Shown here: piece by piece, positions 34,287 to 43,193 of the stretch | How positions within the stretch are numbered: the stretch's first letter is position 1 | How the letters are laid out: every line of letters begins with the position of its first letter | NCBI GenBank assembly: GCA_002428985.1 | Contig: DIYL01000017.1 | Span: forward strand, 1-64,000 | DNA length: 64,000 nucleotides | Direction: 5' to 3' | Origin: Anaerolineales bacterium UBA6055 | Lineage (GTDB): Bacteria; Chloroflexota; Anaerolineae; Aggregatilineales; Phototrophicaceae | Made by a program: the position numbers and the translations under genes | Notes under the pieces: generated by a model | What the model was told of the DNA's origin: nothing | Database searches by the model: none | The model's input: the letters and a program-made list of their open reading frames with translations, nothing else

Positions 34287-34355
34287 GAGAAGACCCTTTA
34301 GTAAAAATCATCTAGCATCATAATCATACCAAAAACATAGGAGAAGTCACAATCA

Positions 34356-34904
34356 ATGGCCAATTTAACTCAATTATCAAAATTCATCGCGCTTGTTCTT
34401 CGCCATAAAGCACAAGACTACAATCTCAAGATTGATGGCAATGGGTTTGTCGATCTCGAGCAAGTTTGGCAACTCATAGAGGAAAAATATGGCAAGCGAT
34501 ATACACAAGCTGATTTAGAAACAATTGTTGCTGGAGATAAACACGGGAAAAAACGCTACGAGATTGTCGACGGGAAAATCCGTGCAATGTTTGGTCACAG
34601 CATGGGGGTAAACGACATTAATTATCCAATCGCACATCCTCCTCAATATCTCTATCATGGGACAAGTCAAGAAGCGATCGAATCGATTAAACAAACAGGA
34701 TTAGAAAGTCGAAATCGTCAGTATGTGCATTTAACAACCAATCTAGACAATGCTAAACGCGTCGCAGACCGACATTCAAAGAATATCATTATATTGACAA
34801 TCAGAGCATTAGACGCTCACACGAACGGGATTACATTTCATCAACCAGAGTCAGAGCATTATCTGTGCAAACATATTCCTCCAGAGTACATTGACTTTGA
34901 TTAG
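34356..34904 (+). CDS. kptA: RNA 2'-phosphotransferase Tpt1/KptA
   Basis: A 182-residue protein. In fungi this family removes the 2'-phosphate at tRNA splice junctions using NAD+, forming ADP-ribose 1'',2''-cyclic phosphate; the bacterial role is unsettled. Conserved residues are visible: LSKFIALVLRH at the N-terminus, RYEIVDGKIRAMFGHS in the middle, LYHGTS and HLTTN. The arrangement suggests an active enzyme. No RNA ligase is adjacent. It is separate from the macro-domain gene at 7.3 kb, which could in principle process related products. Confidence 0.92.
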   Translation: MANLTQLSKFIALVLRHKAQDYNLKIDGNGFVDLEQVWQLIEEKYGKRYTQADLETIVAGDKHGKKRYEIVDGKIRAMFGHSMGVNDINYPIAHPPQYLYHGTSQEAIESIKQTGLESRNRQYVHLTTNLDNAKRVADRHSKNIIILTIRALDAHTNGITFHQPESEHYLCKHIPPEYIDFD

Positions 34905-34997
34905 CGTGGGGAAACCGCGTATTAAGCGCAGGTTGCACATAGGTCGAAGTTACGCTTTAATCAGCACATGATATTCGCTAACTATTAGGACAACACC

Positions 34998-36026
34998 ATG
35001 TATTATGGCAAATATTTATTAAGTATCTTTGTAATTTCATTCTGCACAGCATATACTAGTTTCGCTCAAAGCAATTGTTCACCCAATTGCGGTGTGCCAG
35101 CTAGTGTTATCGAAGCATACCCTACCCCAAACGTCTATCCTCTTCAAATCAACGAGCAAATTTTGTATGACAGAGATTATTGGACAATTGTCGAAGGTTT
35201 GGTTATCTATGATGCTCCTAATGGCAACATCACTGAAAATCTTGGTACAGGGTACAATTATCTTACTGTAATTGAAGAGTCCGGCGGCTGGGCTAAAATT
35301 GCAGATAATAAGTGGGTTAAATCTGAAACATTAGGCGAGCCGACCTTACCGTCTCGCTTTACTGGTGTTCAGTTACCTGATGAGCCATTACCTTATACAA
35401 TGGCATGGACATTAAGACATTTGCGAGGTGCTAAAACACCCGGTGCAGATGCCGCACCTGATAATCCATACTTGTACCGATATACTCGTGTAAGCATCTA
35501 TTCAACCGTAGTAGTCGACGGATACAACTGGTATCAAATTGGTGAAAATCAATGGGTACATCAGTTTGATGTAGCCAAAATTCTGCCAACAGAAAAACCT
35601 GAAGATGTTGACACAGAAAAATGGATTAGTGTCGACCTGTATGAACAAGTCGTTATCGCTTACGAAAACGACACACCGGTGTTCGCAACTTTAGTTTCAT
35701 CAGGTTTACCCCAATGGTCAACAAATGAAGGGGTTTTCCATGTTTATTTGCGCTTTCCAAGAACATTAATGAGTGGCGCATACAATCAACCAGACTTCTA
35801 TTATCTTGAAGAAGTGCCGTGGACAATGTACTTTGATAATGACATCGCTTTACATGGGACATATTGGCACGATGGATTCGGCTACCGCCAGAGCCATGGT
35901 TGTGTCAACCTTTCAATTATGGACGCATATTGGCTCTACAATTGGGCAGAGGATGAGTTCGACTTTGCTAACGAAGACTTCGAAGGACCTGCCGTATATG
36001 TATTTTCTAGTGGTGATTATGATTAA
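34998..36026 (+). CDS. L,D-transpeptidase (YkuD), first of a tandem pair
   Basis: A 342-residue secreted protein. A signal peptide ends after TSFA. Residues about 60-115 and 130-200 look like SH3-like/GW wall-binding modules (VIYDAPNGNI, WAKIADNKWV, WYQIGENQWVH). The YkuD domain follows, with VDLYEQVVIAYENDTPVFATLVSSG and the catalytic SHGCVNLS carrying His and Cys. These enzymes make 3-3 peptidoglycan cross-links or attach proteins to the wall. It has a close paralogue directly downstream. Confidence 0.88.
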   Translation: MYYGKYLLSIFVISFCTAYTSFAQSNCSPNCGVPASVIEAYPTPNVYPLQINEQILYDRDYWTIVEGLVIYDAPNGNITENLGTGYNYLTVIEESGGWAKIADNKWVKSETLGEPTLPSRFTGVQLPDEPLPYTMAWTLRHLRGAKTPGADAAPDNPYLYRYTRVSIYSTVVVDGYNWYQIGENQWVHQFDVAKILPTEKPEDVDTEKWISVDLYEQVVIAYENDTPVFATLVSSGLPQWSTNEGVFHVYLRFPRTLMSGAYNQPDFYYLEEVPWTMYFDNDIALHGTYWHDGFGYRQSHGCVNLSIMDAYWLYNWAEDEFDFANEDFEGPAVYVFSSGDYD

Positions 36027-36089
36027 CATGTGATCAGCGTTGGGTTGACGTAGCTTTAGCGTACACTTCACGCTGATTGACTGTATCAT

Positions 36090-36118
36090 TTGCCAATGCT
36101 AGCCTAGAGATATATAAA
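36090..36118 (+). promoter_or_regulatory. Promoter of the second L,D-transpeptidase gene
   Basis: TTGCCA (36090-36095), 17-nt spacer, TATAAA (36113-36118); five of six matches in each box. GGGAGAG then precedes the ATG at 36142. Confidence 0.5.
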
Positions 36119-36141
36119 GATAAAGTACTGGGAGAGTTCAA

Positions 36142-37203
36142 ATGAATAACATTTTCAGAGTTTTATTGCTAATTGTGATTGCATCATGTGGTCTAATTGT
36201 ATCCGCTAGTGAAAACTGCGAGAAAGAAGGCGACGATCGTGAAACGATTGAATATGGTATCTCGGCGGAAGAAATTGCAGAAAATCCAGAACCAAATGTG
36301 GAACTATTGCACTTCAATGAAGATTTAATCTACGATCGCTGGTATAAACAAGTTAATGGTACGGTAAATGTGCATGATGCACCCAACGGCAACGTTGTCA
36401 GAACAATTGATGAAGGGTTCAATTTTGTCACAGCCCTAGAAGAAGTCGACGGGTGGACGAAAATTAACACTGATGAGTGGGTACAAACAGCTCAACTTAC
36501 CAATTCTGGTGGGGTTGTTTCCCGATTCACAGGTGTCATGTTACCTGAAGACGACTTACCATATACTGTTGCATGGACACTGGTCAATTTATATCCGAGT
36601 AATGAACCCGGTGGTGATCCGCGTGAGTCCAACGGACTATATTATCGCTATACACTTGTCTACATTTATGACACAGTAGAAATCGATGAGTATCGTTGGT
36701 ATCAAATTGGTGACGGCAAGTGGGTTCATCAGTTTAATGTCGCAAAAATCCAACCCATTGAAAAGCCTGAGGATGTTGATACAGAACGCTGGATTAGTAT
36801 TGACCTTTACGAGCAAACACTGATCGCATACGAAGACGATCGTCCTATTTTCGCGACACTAATCGCAACAGGATTAGACCGTTGGCCCACTCGCGAAGGA
36901 GTCTACAACATCTACTACCGAAAAACCCGAAAACACATGAGTGGCGGTGTTGTCGGTGATGATTATTACTTCCTTGAAGAAGTACCATGGACGATGTTCT
37001 TTGATGAAGGGCGTGCATTGCATGGCGCATACTGGCATGATGCCTTCGGGTACCGACGTAGTCATGGATGCGTCAATCTATCAATAACAGACGCGCATTG
37101 GCTTTATCTGTGGGTTGCTGAGACTTTCGACGACAAACTTATCTCAGCAGATATAGAAGAAGGGCCCGCAGTTTACGTATATTCAACTGACCAGTATCAA
37201 TAG
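36142..37203 (+). CDS. L,D-transpeptidase (YkuD), second of a tandem pair
   Basis: A 353-residue paralogue of the preceding gene, similar along its whole length: DAPNGNVVRTIDEGF, WYQIGDGKWVHQFNVAKI, EKPEDVDTERWISIDLYEQ, then the catalytic SHGCVNLS. The N-terminus has a hydrophobic helix with IASC, which could be a lipobox (Cys16), whereas the first copy has an ordinary signal peptide. The pair may therefore differ in location. It has its own promoter candidate, so the copies may be expressed separately. Confidence 0.88.
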   Translation: MNNIFRVLLLIVIASCGLIVSASENCEKEGDDRETIEYGISAEEIAENPEPNVELLHFNEDLIYDRWYKQVNGTVNVHDAPNGNVVRTIDEGFNFVTALEEVDGWTKINTDEWVQTAQLTNSGGVVSRFTGVMLPEDDLPYTVAWTLVNLYPSNEPGGDPRESNGLYYRYTLVYIYDTVEIDEYRWYQIGDGKWVHQFNVAKIQPIEKPEDVDTERWISIDLYEQTLIAYEDDRPIFATLIATGLDRWPTREGVYNIYYRKTRKHMSGGVVGDDYYFLEEVPWTMFFDEGRALHGAYWHDAFGYRRSHGCVNLSITDAHWLYLWVAETFDDKLISADIEEGPAVYVYSTDQYQ

Positions 37204-37223
37204 TCCATATCGCAAAGACGCAA

Positions 37224-37246
37224 AAAGCCCCTTTGTCAGGGGCTTT
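37224..37246. terminator. Bidirectional terminator between L,D-transpeptidase and asd
   Basis: AAAGCCCC / GGGGCTTT with a seven-base loop. On the minus strand the stem is followed by TTTTTG, on the plus by a shorter T-rich tail. Confidence 0.8.
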
Positions 37247-37269
37247 ATTGACATATAAATTTGATTTTA

Positions 37270-38355
37270 TTAATGACTAACAACAGGTTCCGATATCGGC
37301 TTGAAGTCAGCAATATAACCTTTAACAGCAAGCAATTCTGCATTCAAAATACTACAACCCGCAGCACCGCGAATCGTATTATGAGATAATGATGCGAACT
37401 TATACCCCAATATTGGACATTCACGTAGACGACCGATACTCGTCACCATACCTTTCCCGGCATCACGATCACGACGTGGTTGAGGGCGATCAATTTGTGT
37501 CAAATACTGAAGTGGATACTCGGGGGCACTTGGCAAACTTGAAATAGGATCAATACCCTGATAGCTTGTCCAATCGTTAATAATTTCTTCAATAGCTGGT
37601 TTTTCTGCTAATTCAACCGATATGTTGACCAAATGGGCATCTACAACAGGAACACGGGTACAAGTCGCTCCTACGATCATTTGCAATTCATCGATTGTTT
37701 CACCATTAAACGCACCCAACATCTTGAGCGATTCTGTCTCCATCTTGTTTTCATCACTAGGAACATATGGCACTACATTATCTAGAATGTCCATAGACGA
37801 TACCCCTGGATAACCTGCCCCACTAATGGCTTGTTCACTCACAAGATGTAAACGCTTGATACCGTATTTCACTAGAGGTTTAAGAGACATGACGACTGGC
37901 ATAACCGTACAATTGGAATTTGCGATCAATGCACCAGTTGTCCAACCACGGTTCTGACGTTGAACATCAATTAACCCCATGTGTTCAGCATTTACTTCTG
38001 GCAACAATAGCGGAACGTCCCCTACCATCCGATTTGCAGATGCATTTGTGCAAACGATATGTCCAGCTTCTGCCAGTTGCATCTCACGTGTGCTGGCAGC
38101 CTCTTTTGGGAGTGCAGAGAAAATTAGCGGTGAATCAAATTCATCGTCTAGTGATTTCACAGTTAATCCAGCAATATCTTCAGGCGGATTACCATCCAAT
38201 ACCCAATGTGCTGCATCACCATAGAGCTTACCAGCACTACGAGATGAGCCAATAACCTCGGCAACACGAAACCACGGGTGATTATCCAGCAACTGAATAA
38301 ACCGCTGACCAACAGCTCCTGTAGCACCTAAAATAGCAACATCAATTTTCTGCAT
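37270..38355 (-). CDS. asd: Aspartate-semialdehyde dehydrogenase (archaeal/fungal-like type)
   Basis: A 361-residue NADPH enzyme that reduces aspartyl phosphate to the semialdehyde for Lys, Thr and Met synthesis. The cofactor loop is GATGAVGQRF, the catalytic Cys is in NSNCTVMPVVM, and CTRVPVVDAHLVNI plus the late RECPILGYKF segment place it with the archaeal-type branch rather than the E. coli type. It follows pheA by 21 bases and is probably in one transcript with it. Confidence 0.92.
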   Translation of the reverse strand: MQKIDVAILGATGAVGQRFIQLLDNHPWFRVAEVIGSSRSAGKLYGDAAHWVLDGNPPEDIAGLTVKSLDDEFDSPLIFSALPKEAASTREMQLAEAGHIVCTNASANRMVGDVPLLLPEVNAEHMGLIDVQRQNRGWTTGALIANSNCTVMPVVMSLKPLVKYGIKRLHLVSEQAISGAGYPGVSSMDILDNVVPYVPSDENKMETESLKMLGAFNGETIDELQMIVGATCTRVPVVDAHLVNISVELAEKPAIEEIINDWTSYQGIDPISSLPSAPEYPLQYLTQIDRPQPRRDRDAGKGMVTSIGRLRECPILGYKFASLSHNTIRGAAGCSILNAELLAVKGYIADFKPISEPVVSH

Positions 38356-38376
38356 ATCTAATTAACCTTCTTACGA

Positions 38377-39210
38377 CTACATTCCAACAGTATCAGATTT
38401 AACAGCGGGATAAGACCCTAGCATTTTTACAAATGCAGCTCTTCGCAACAACAACATAAGTGCCTCTTGGCAGTTATCATCTTGCCAATAACCTTCGAAA
38501 TCTAGGTAAAAAATAGGTTCCCATGGTCGATTTCGACGTGGGCGCGATTCCAATTTCGTGAGATTGATATTATGTGCAGCAAACCCCTCCAAGCATTCAT
38601 ATAGGGCAGCTGGTCGATTTCGAGTCGCAAATACGATTGAGGTTTTATTGTAATCCGATGGTTCTGGGTCATCATGCCCTAGTAAAAGAAAGCGTGTATA
38701 GTTGAATGGTACATCTTCAACTTGTTTTGCAAGTATATCCAGCTTATATAATTCAGCAGCAAGCTCAGTAGCTAATACTGCGACATTCGCTTCAGGTTTT
38801 TTTGCCAAATCCTTAGCAGATCCAGCAGTATCGTACCAAACCACTGGCTCAAAGCCATGACGTTTCAAATAACGATCAGACTGTGCTAATGCCTGTGGAT
38901 GTGACCGTACAGATTTAATATCCTCAAATTTTGTGCCCGGATTGGCTAGTAAAGCATGATGAACATGCAAAATCACTTCAGCACGAATGCGCATGTCATG
39001 GTCAAGCAGTAATTCGTAAGCACCACTTACAGATCCTGCTAAAGCATTTTCTACAGGTAGCAGACTATAATCGACCTTACCCACCCTCAACAAATCGAAT
39101 AGTTCACTAAAATCATCACAAGGATGTCCCTTGACATCTGCCCCAAAATGCTGACGAACAGCAATTTCTGAGTTCGCGCCAGGAATTCCCTGGTAAGCAA
39201 CCGTTGGCAT
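38377..39210 (-). CDS. pheA: Prephenate dehydratase
   Basis: A 277-residue enzyme converting prephenate to phenylpyruvate in Phe synthesis. Motifs: VAYQGIPGANSEIA, LLPVENALAGSVSGAYELL, the catalytic TRF in NYTRFLLLG, and a C-terminal ACT domain with LTKLESRPRR for Phe feedback. No chorismate mutase domain is fused. I start at ATG 39210 with an AGGTGG close upstream; a GTG two codons earlier is possible. The gene is divergent from the SufR-like regulator. Confidence 0.92.
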   Translation of the reverse strand: MPTVAYQGIPGANSEIAVRQHFGADVKGHPCDDFSELFDLLRVGKVDYSLLPVENALAGSVSGAYELLLDHDMRIRAEVILHVHHALLANPGTKFEDIKSVRSHPQALAQSDRYLKRHGFEPVVWYDTAGSAKDLAKKPEANVAVLATELAAELYKLDILAKQVEDVPFNYTRFLLLGHDDPEPSDYNKTSIVFATRNRPAALYECLEGFAAHNINLTKLESRPRRNRPWEPIFYLDFEGYWQDDNCQEALMLLLRRAAFVKMLGSYPAVKSDTVGM

Positions 39211-39282
39211 AACCACCTAATTTCTGAATAACTAAATGTAGTAAATCATATAAGACTATAATTGAATATTAAAGCCTATAGT

Positions 39283-39311
39283 TTGACACAGAAAATGCTC
39301 AATGCTACAAT
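39283..39311 (+). promoter_or_regulatory. Near-consensus promoter of the SufR-like regulator
   Basis: TTGACA (39283-39288), 17-nt spacer, TACAAT (39306-39311), with TGC before the -10 (extended -10). The best sigma-70-type promoter in the window. Confidence 0.72.
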
Positions 39312-39315
39312 TTAA

Positions 39316-39329
39316 AAGATATGTATCTT
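39316..39329. promoter_or_regulatory. Palindromic operator candidate at the regulator start site
   Basis: AAGATA-TG-TATCTT, immediately downstream of the -10 and covering the expected transcription start. It lies 20 nt before the ATG and fits autoregulation. Confidence 0.5.
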
Positions 39330-39348
39330 AAAAATTAGGAACAAAACT

Positions 39349-39987
39349 ATGCAAAAAACTCGTCAGCAAATTCTTGAAATTCTTTTCGAGCAAGAGAACG
39401 CAACAGTTGACGATATAGTAAGTAATTTATGTGAGATGCGTGGGGGGAAAATCACATCAGTTACAGTCCGTCATCATCTAGCGAAATTACAAGAAGAAGG
39501 CCTTGTTTCAGAGCCTATTATGCGACATCGTTCATCACCAGGTCGTCCATCTCACATTTACAAACTTACCAATCATGGCGCATCATTCTTTCCTAATAAC
39601 TACCAACAGATGACAACAAAGTTAATCACACATCTTGACAACACATTACCTCAACCAACAGTTAATGTCATTATCGAGGGAATAGCTGATGATCTAGCAT
39701 CTGAAGCAGAGATACCAGAAGGCACAATACAGGAGCGTCTTGAAGCTGTTGTCCACTTTCTAAATAGCAAAGGGTATGATGCTCGTTGGGAAAGTAATCG
39801 AGAGGGGCATATTTTACATACACAGAATTGTCCATATCATCATGCAGCACAATCAAATGAACATTTATGCCAGCTTGATATGCGTCTGATTGCTAGTATG
39901 CTTGGTATTATTCCTCGTTTACAATCACGGATTTCGCAAGGAGATGAGTCCTGCTCGTATCTCATTCCTTATAGCGATAGCGAATAA
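39349..39987 (+). CDS. SufR-like winged-helix regulator with Cys cluster
   Basis: A 212-residue DeoR/ArsR-type regulator. The N-terminal winged helix (TRQQILEILFEQ, SVTVRHHLAKLQEEGLV, GRPSHIYKLT) is followed by a sensor domain with cysteines at NCPYHH, HLCQLDM and ESCSYLI, the pattern that ligates an iron-sulphur cluster in SufR. SufR represses suf operons until iron-sulphur supply falls. No suf genes are in this window, so targets lie elsewhere. The promoter carries a palindrome over its start site. Confidence 0.82.
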   Translation: MQKTRQQILEILFEQENATVDDIVSNLCEMRGGKITSVTVRHHLAKLQEEGLVSEPIMRHRSSPGRPSHIYKLTNHGASFFPNNYQQMTTKLITHLDNTLPQPTVNVIIEGIADDLASEAEIPEGTIQERLEAVVHFLNSKGYDARWESNREGHILHTQNCPYHHAAQSNEHLCQLDMRLIASMLGIIPRLQSRISQGDESCSYLIPYSDSE

Positions 39988-40032
39988 CAATCTCAGGAAT
40001 ACAGCCGTTATCACACATTTAATCAAACATCC

Positions 40033-40061
40033 TTGCAGTTGCGGCTTTTTACCCGTAAAAT
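40033..40061 (+). promoter_or_regulatory. Promoter of the small GTPase gene
   Basis: TTGCAG (40033-40038), 17-nt spacer, TAAAAT (40056-40061), 42 nt before the GTG start. Confidence 0.5.
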
Positions 40062-40103
40062 AAAGGTCAATAATCGTCGATTTCCGCCCATTGGGAGGGT
40101 GAT

Positions 40104-40619
40104 GTGTCTGTTTATAAAGTCATTGTAACTGGTCCATTTAATTCAGGTAAAACAGAATTTATTAAAACAATTTCTGATATTCCTGTTGTGACAACAGAAA
40201 AAAATATCACCACCGAAGACCGAGGTATCAAAGCCGAGACCACAGTTGCCATGGATTTTGGTCGTGCGCCGATTAACGGTAATACAATCCACCTATTCGG
40301 TACTCCCGGTCAAACCCGTTTCAATTTTATGTGGGAAATCCTCGCCAGTGAAATGAATGGTTTTATTGTCCTCGTAGATTCAACTGACCAGCCCTCTTTC
40401 CCTGAAGCTGCTGAACTCATTGAACAGTTTTCAGACTTTGTTGATGTGCCTTACCTTGTTGTTTCTAATAAAACTGATTTAGATGGTGCAGCGAGTCTTG
40501 CAGAGGTACGTCGTGGCACAAAAGTAGGTAATAACATCACTGTGATGCCGTGCGTGGCTACACAAAAAACAAGTGTCCGTCAAGCTCTGCTACAGATGAT
40601 TGACCTGCTCTCCACCTAA
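40104..40619 (+). CDS. Small Ras/Rab-like GTPase
   Basis: A 171-residue single-domain GTPase starting at GTG 40104 behind GGGAGGG. Motifs: P-loop TGPFNSGKTEF, switch region with TVAMDFGR, DxxG-equivalent FGTPGQTRF, and NKTD for guanine. Bacterial proteins of this type (MglA-like and relatives) work with Roadblock/LC7 proteins. One of those is encoded at 46056-46427 on the other strand, so a partnership across about 6 kb is possible. The membrane or polarity function is unknown. Confidence 0.85.
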   Translation: MSVYKVIVTGPFNSGKTEFIKTISDIPVVTTEKNITTEDRGIKAETTVAMDFGRAPINGNTIHLFGTPGQTRFNFMWEILASEMNGFIVLVDSTDQPSFPEAAELIEQFSDFVDVPYLVVSNKTDLDGAASLAEVRRGTKVGNNITVMPCVATQKTSVRQALLQMIDLLST

Positions 40620-40709
40620 CATTTGTTAGATAGATAAACCCGCTAATAAAAATCCGATACACCTCTGATATTTCTCTGATGGTTGTCAGACATAGTTTTG
40701 ATATTCCCT

Positions 40710-40757
40710 GTTTACACTGATGATGTAAATGAGAGAAATATAAAAGAGAGTGTAAAC
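40710..40757 (+). promoter_or_regulatory. Inverted repeat in the dnaK leader
   Basis: GTTTACACT (40710-40718) and AGTGTAAAC (40749-40757) are perfect complements separated by 30 nt, the right arm ending two bases before the dnaK ATG. A nested TTTACA/TGTAAA pair (40711-40716, 40724-40729) offers a competing fold. Either an operator or a structure covering the ribosome-binding region. Confidence 0.4.
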
Positions 40758-40759
40758 AG

Positions 40760-42634
40760 ATGAGTAAAATAGTCGGTATTGATCTAGGAACAACTAACTC
40801 CGTCGTTGCGGTACTGGAAAATGGTGAATCTGTTGTCATTCCAAATTCAGAAGGTGACCGCACCACTCCCAGTATTGTGGCATTCAACAAAAATAAGGAA
40901 CGCTTAGTTGGTCAGCCAGCAAAGCGTCAAGCAGTAGTCAATCCAGAAAACACAATCTTTTCAGTTAAACGTCTGATGGGGCGTAAATTCAATAGCCTAA
41001 GTGAAGAGCTATCTGACCTACCCTATGAAGTCGTTAATGGTAGTTCACAAGATGCCCGCATCAAATTGCCTGCCACTAACAAAGATTATACACCGCAGGA
41101 AATCAGTGCAATGGTTCTTGGCAAACTCAAAAAAGATGCCGAAGCGTACCTTGGTGAAGATGTTACACAAGCTGTTATCACCGTGCCAGCATATTTTAAC
41201 GACAGTCAGCGCCAAGCGACAAAGGATGCTGGCAAAATTGCAGGATTGGACGTTTTACGCATAATCAACGAGCCAACAGCCGCCTCATTAGCATATGGTT
41301 TTGATAAGCAGGAAAACGAACTCATTCTTGTATTCGACCTTGGTGGCGGTACATTTGATGTATCTGTCCTTGAAGTTGGGGATGGTGTAGTTGAGGTACG
41401 TGCAACCAACGGTGATACACATCTCGGTGGTGATGACTGGGACAACTTGATTGTCAATTGGATTGCAGAAGAATTCCAAAAAGAGAACGGTATTAATCTA
41501 CGGGAAGACCGTCAAGCACTGCAACGCCTAAAGGAAGCTGCAGAAAAAGCTAAAATCGAGCTATCCAATGTAGTACAAGCAGAAATCAACCTACCCTTTA
41601 TCACAGCGGATACAACAGGACCTAAGCACCTGAATTTAACTTTGACCCGAGCGAAGTTTGAACAACTAGCAAGTAGCTTACTCAAACGTGTTGAAGTCCC
41701 TGTCAATAATGCTCTCAAAGATGCAGGTCTATCTACAAGTGATGTTAAAGAAGTCATTCTTGTGGGTGGTTCAACCCGTATGCCAATGATCCAAAACTTA
41801 GTTGAAAGTACAATGGGCAAATCTGCTAATCGCAGTGTCAACCCTGACGAAGTTGTTGCTATGGGTGCAGCCCTACAAGCTGGCGTTTTATCAGGTGAAG
41901 TCAATGACATTCTCCTATTAGATGTCACACCGCTAAGTCTTGGACTCGAGACACTAGGCGGGGTTATGACTAAGCTAATCGAGCGTAACACAACCATTCC
42001 AGTACGCAAAACAGAAGTTTTCTCAACCGCACAAGATAATCAACCTGGTGTAGACATTCATGTTCTACAAGGTGAACGTGCAATGGCAACAGACAATATC
42101 ACACTCGGTAATTTTCAATTATCAGATATTCCGCCTGCCCCACGTGGTGTACCACAAATCGAAGTCACGTTTGATATTGATGCCAATGGTATTCTCAATG
42201 TAAGTGCAAAAGATAAAGCAACTAACAAGGAGCAAACCATCACCATTACAGCATCTACTAACTTGGATGAAAACGACATTGATCGTCTGGTAAAAGAAGC
42301 CGAAGTAAATCGTAGTACCGACGAACAGCGTCAGGTGTTGATCAAAGCAAAAAACGAAGGCGACACACTCATTTATCAAATTGAAAAATCGTTGGACGAA
42401 CTGGGTAGTGCAGTGCCAAATGATGAGCGAGGGCGCATCATGGATGAGGTTGCTGAATTAAGAGAAATCCTAAAAGGTGATGATTTAGATACAATCCGAG
42501 CTAAATCTGAATCCTTACAAAATGCAGCACATGCCCTTGCACAGCAAGCGTATGCTCAACAGCAATCACCGGCAGATAATTCGCAGAATCGAAACGATGA
42601 TGATGTGATTGAAGCAGAATTTTCCGAAGCATAA
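40760..42634 (+). CDS. dnaK: Chaperone DnaK (Hsp70)
   Basis: A 624-residue Hsp70. Nucleotide-binding domain: GIDLGTTNSVVAV, VITVPAYFNDSQRQATKDAG, LVFDLGGGTFDVS, ILVGGSTRMP. The substrate domain follows (VTPLSLGLETLGGVMTKLIERNT), and an acidic C-terminus DDDVIEAEFSEA. Neither grpE nor dnaJ is adjacent, and no CIRCE element is visible; an hsp20 gene follows instead. A J domain is found fused to a vWA protein at 20.3 kb. A terminator ends the transcript. Confidence 0.95.
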   Translation: MSKIVGIDLGTTNSVVAVLENGESVVIPNSEGDRTTPSIVAFNKNKERLVGQPAKRQAVVNPENTIFSVKRLMGRKFNSLSEELSDLPYEVVNGSSQDARIKLPATNKDYTPQEISAMVLGKLKKDAEAYLGEDVTQAVITVPAYFNDSQRQATKDAGKIAGLDVLRIINEPTAASLAYGFDKQENELILVFDLGGGTFDVSVLEVGDGVVEVRATNGDTHLGGDDWDNLIVNWIAEEFQKENGINLREDRQALQRLKEAAEKAKIELSNVVQAEINLPFITADTTGPKHLNLTLTRAKFEQLASSLLKRVEVPVNNALKDAGLSTSDVKEVILVGGSTRMPMIQNLVESTMGKSANRSVNPDEVVAMGAALQAGVLSGEVNDILLLDVTPLSLGLETLGGVMTKLIERNTTIPVRKTEVFSTAQDNQPGVDIHVLQGERAMATDNITLGNFQLSDIPPAPRGVPQIEVTFDIDANGILNVSAKDKATNKEQTITITASTNLDENDIDRLVKEAEVNRSTDEQRQVLIKAKNEGDTLIYQIEKSLDELGSAVPNDERGRIMDEVAELREILKGDDLDTIRAKSESLQNAAHALAQQAYAQQQSPADNSQNRNDDDVIEAEFSEA

Positions 42635-42656
42635 AATCAATAGCTCCACATAGTCC

Positions 42657-42687
42657 AAAGGGTGTCAAATTGCTGGCACCCTTTTTT
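42657..42687 (+). terminator. Intrinsic terminator of dnaK
   Basis: A 10-bp stem (42657-42666 with 42675-42684, one G-U pair) and a T run, 23 nt after the stop. Confidence 0.88.
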
Positions 42688-42690
42688 GTT

Positions 42691-42719
42691 GCGACAAATT
42701 TGCTATAAACACGTATAAT
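42691..42719 (+). promoter_or_regulatory. Promoter of hsp20
   Basis: GCGACA (42691-42696), 17-nt spacer, perfect TATAAT (42714-42719), 32 nt before the ATG. Confidence 0.45.
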
Positions 42720-42750
42720 AGATGAAAGGCATTTTAAGTAAGGAGACACT

Positions 42751-43188
42751 ATGTCCAACAGAGATCAGCGTTTTGACCCCATGAAAGAAATCCAGAATTT
42801 TGGGGAACAGATCACCAAGCAAATAGAAAAAGGTATTCGTACAGTAACAAACAGCCCAGAACAAATCATCCTTGATGTTTATGAAGCAGATAACAACCTC
42901 ATCATCCGTACCAATGCTATCGACGGACTTGTAAAAAACAGCATTGAAATTAGCCTAGAAAACAGCATTTTAACAATTGCAGTACAAACCGAGCCAGAAG
43001 TAACCCCGCCAACCGCAAAATATTTAATTCAAGAGCGTCGATTTGGAAGATTGGCAAGACAAGTCGAATTAGCAGTTCCTGTTAAAGCGAATGAAGCCAA
43101 AGCTAAAGTTGATAATGGTTGTATCGTAATCACATTACCCGTAGACGACAGCATTTACGGCAATATTAAAGTTACACCCGTAGAATAA
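42751..43188 (+). CDS. Small heat-shock protein Hsp20 (alpha-crystallin type)
   Basis: A 145-residue holdase. After a polar N-terminal arm the alpha-crystallin domain starts near residue 45 (IILDVYEADNNLIIRTNAIDG) and includes YLIQERRFGRLARQVELAVPV and the late NGCIVITLPV strand. The C-terminal IxI-like motif is only loosely present (IKVTPVE). It follows dnaK with its own promoter and SD (AAGGAG), and has a terminator shared with the convergent gene. Confidence 0.9.
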   Translation: MSNRDQRFDPMKEIQNFGEQITKQIEKGIRTVTNSPEQIILDVYEADNNLIIRTNAIDGLVKNSIEISLENSILTIAVQTEPEVTPPTAKYLIQERRFGRLARQVELAVPVKANEAKAKVDNGCIVITLPVDDSIYGNIKVTPVE

Positions 43189-43193
43189 AAGAA

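Noticed and set aside
36033..36077. Inverted repeat ATCAGCGT / ACGCTGAT between the two L,D-transpeptidase genes.
   Set aside because: Eight-base arms with a 29-nt loop and no T-tract; too weak to call a terminator or operator. A loosely similar sequence lies upstream of the first copy, but the match is not convincing.
40640..40760. A sigma-70-type promoter for dnaK.
   Set aside because: TTGTCA and TTGATA boxes exist, but no -10 box lies at a sensible distance; a different sigma factor or an upstream start is possible.
41206..42009. Several minus-strand frames inside dnaK.
   Set aside because: dnaK on the plus strand is complete with all motifs; the others are shadows of its codon pattern.
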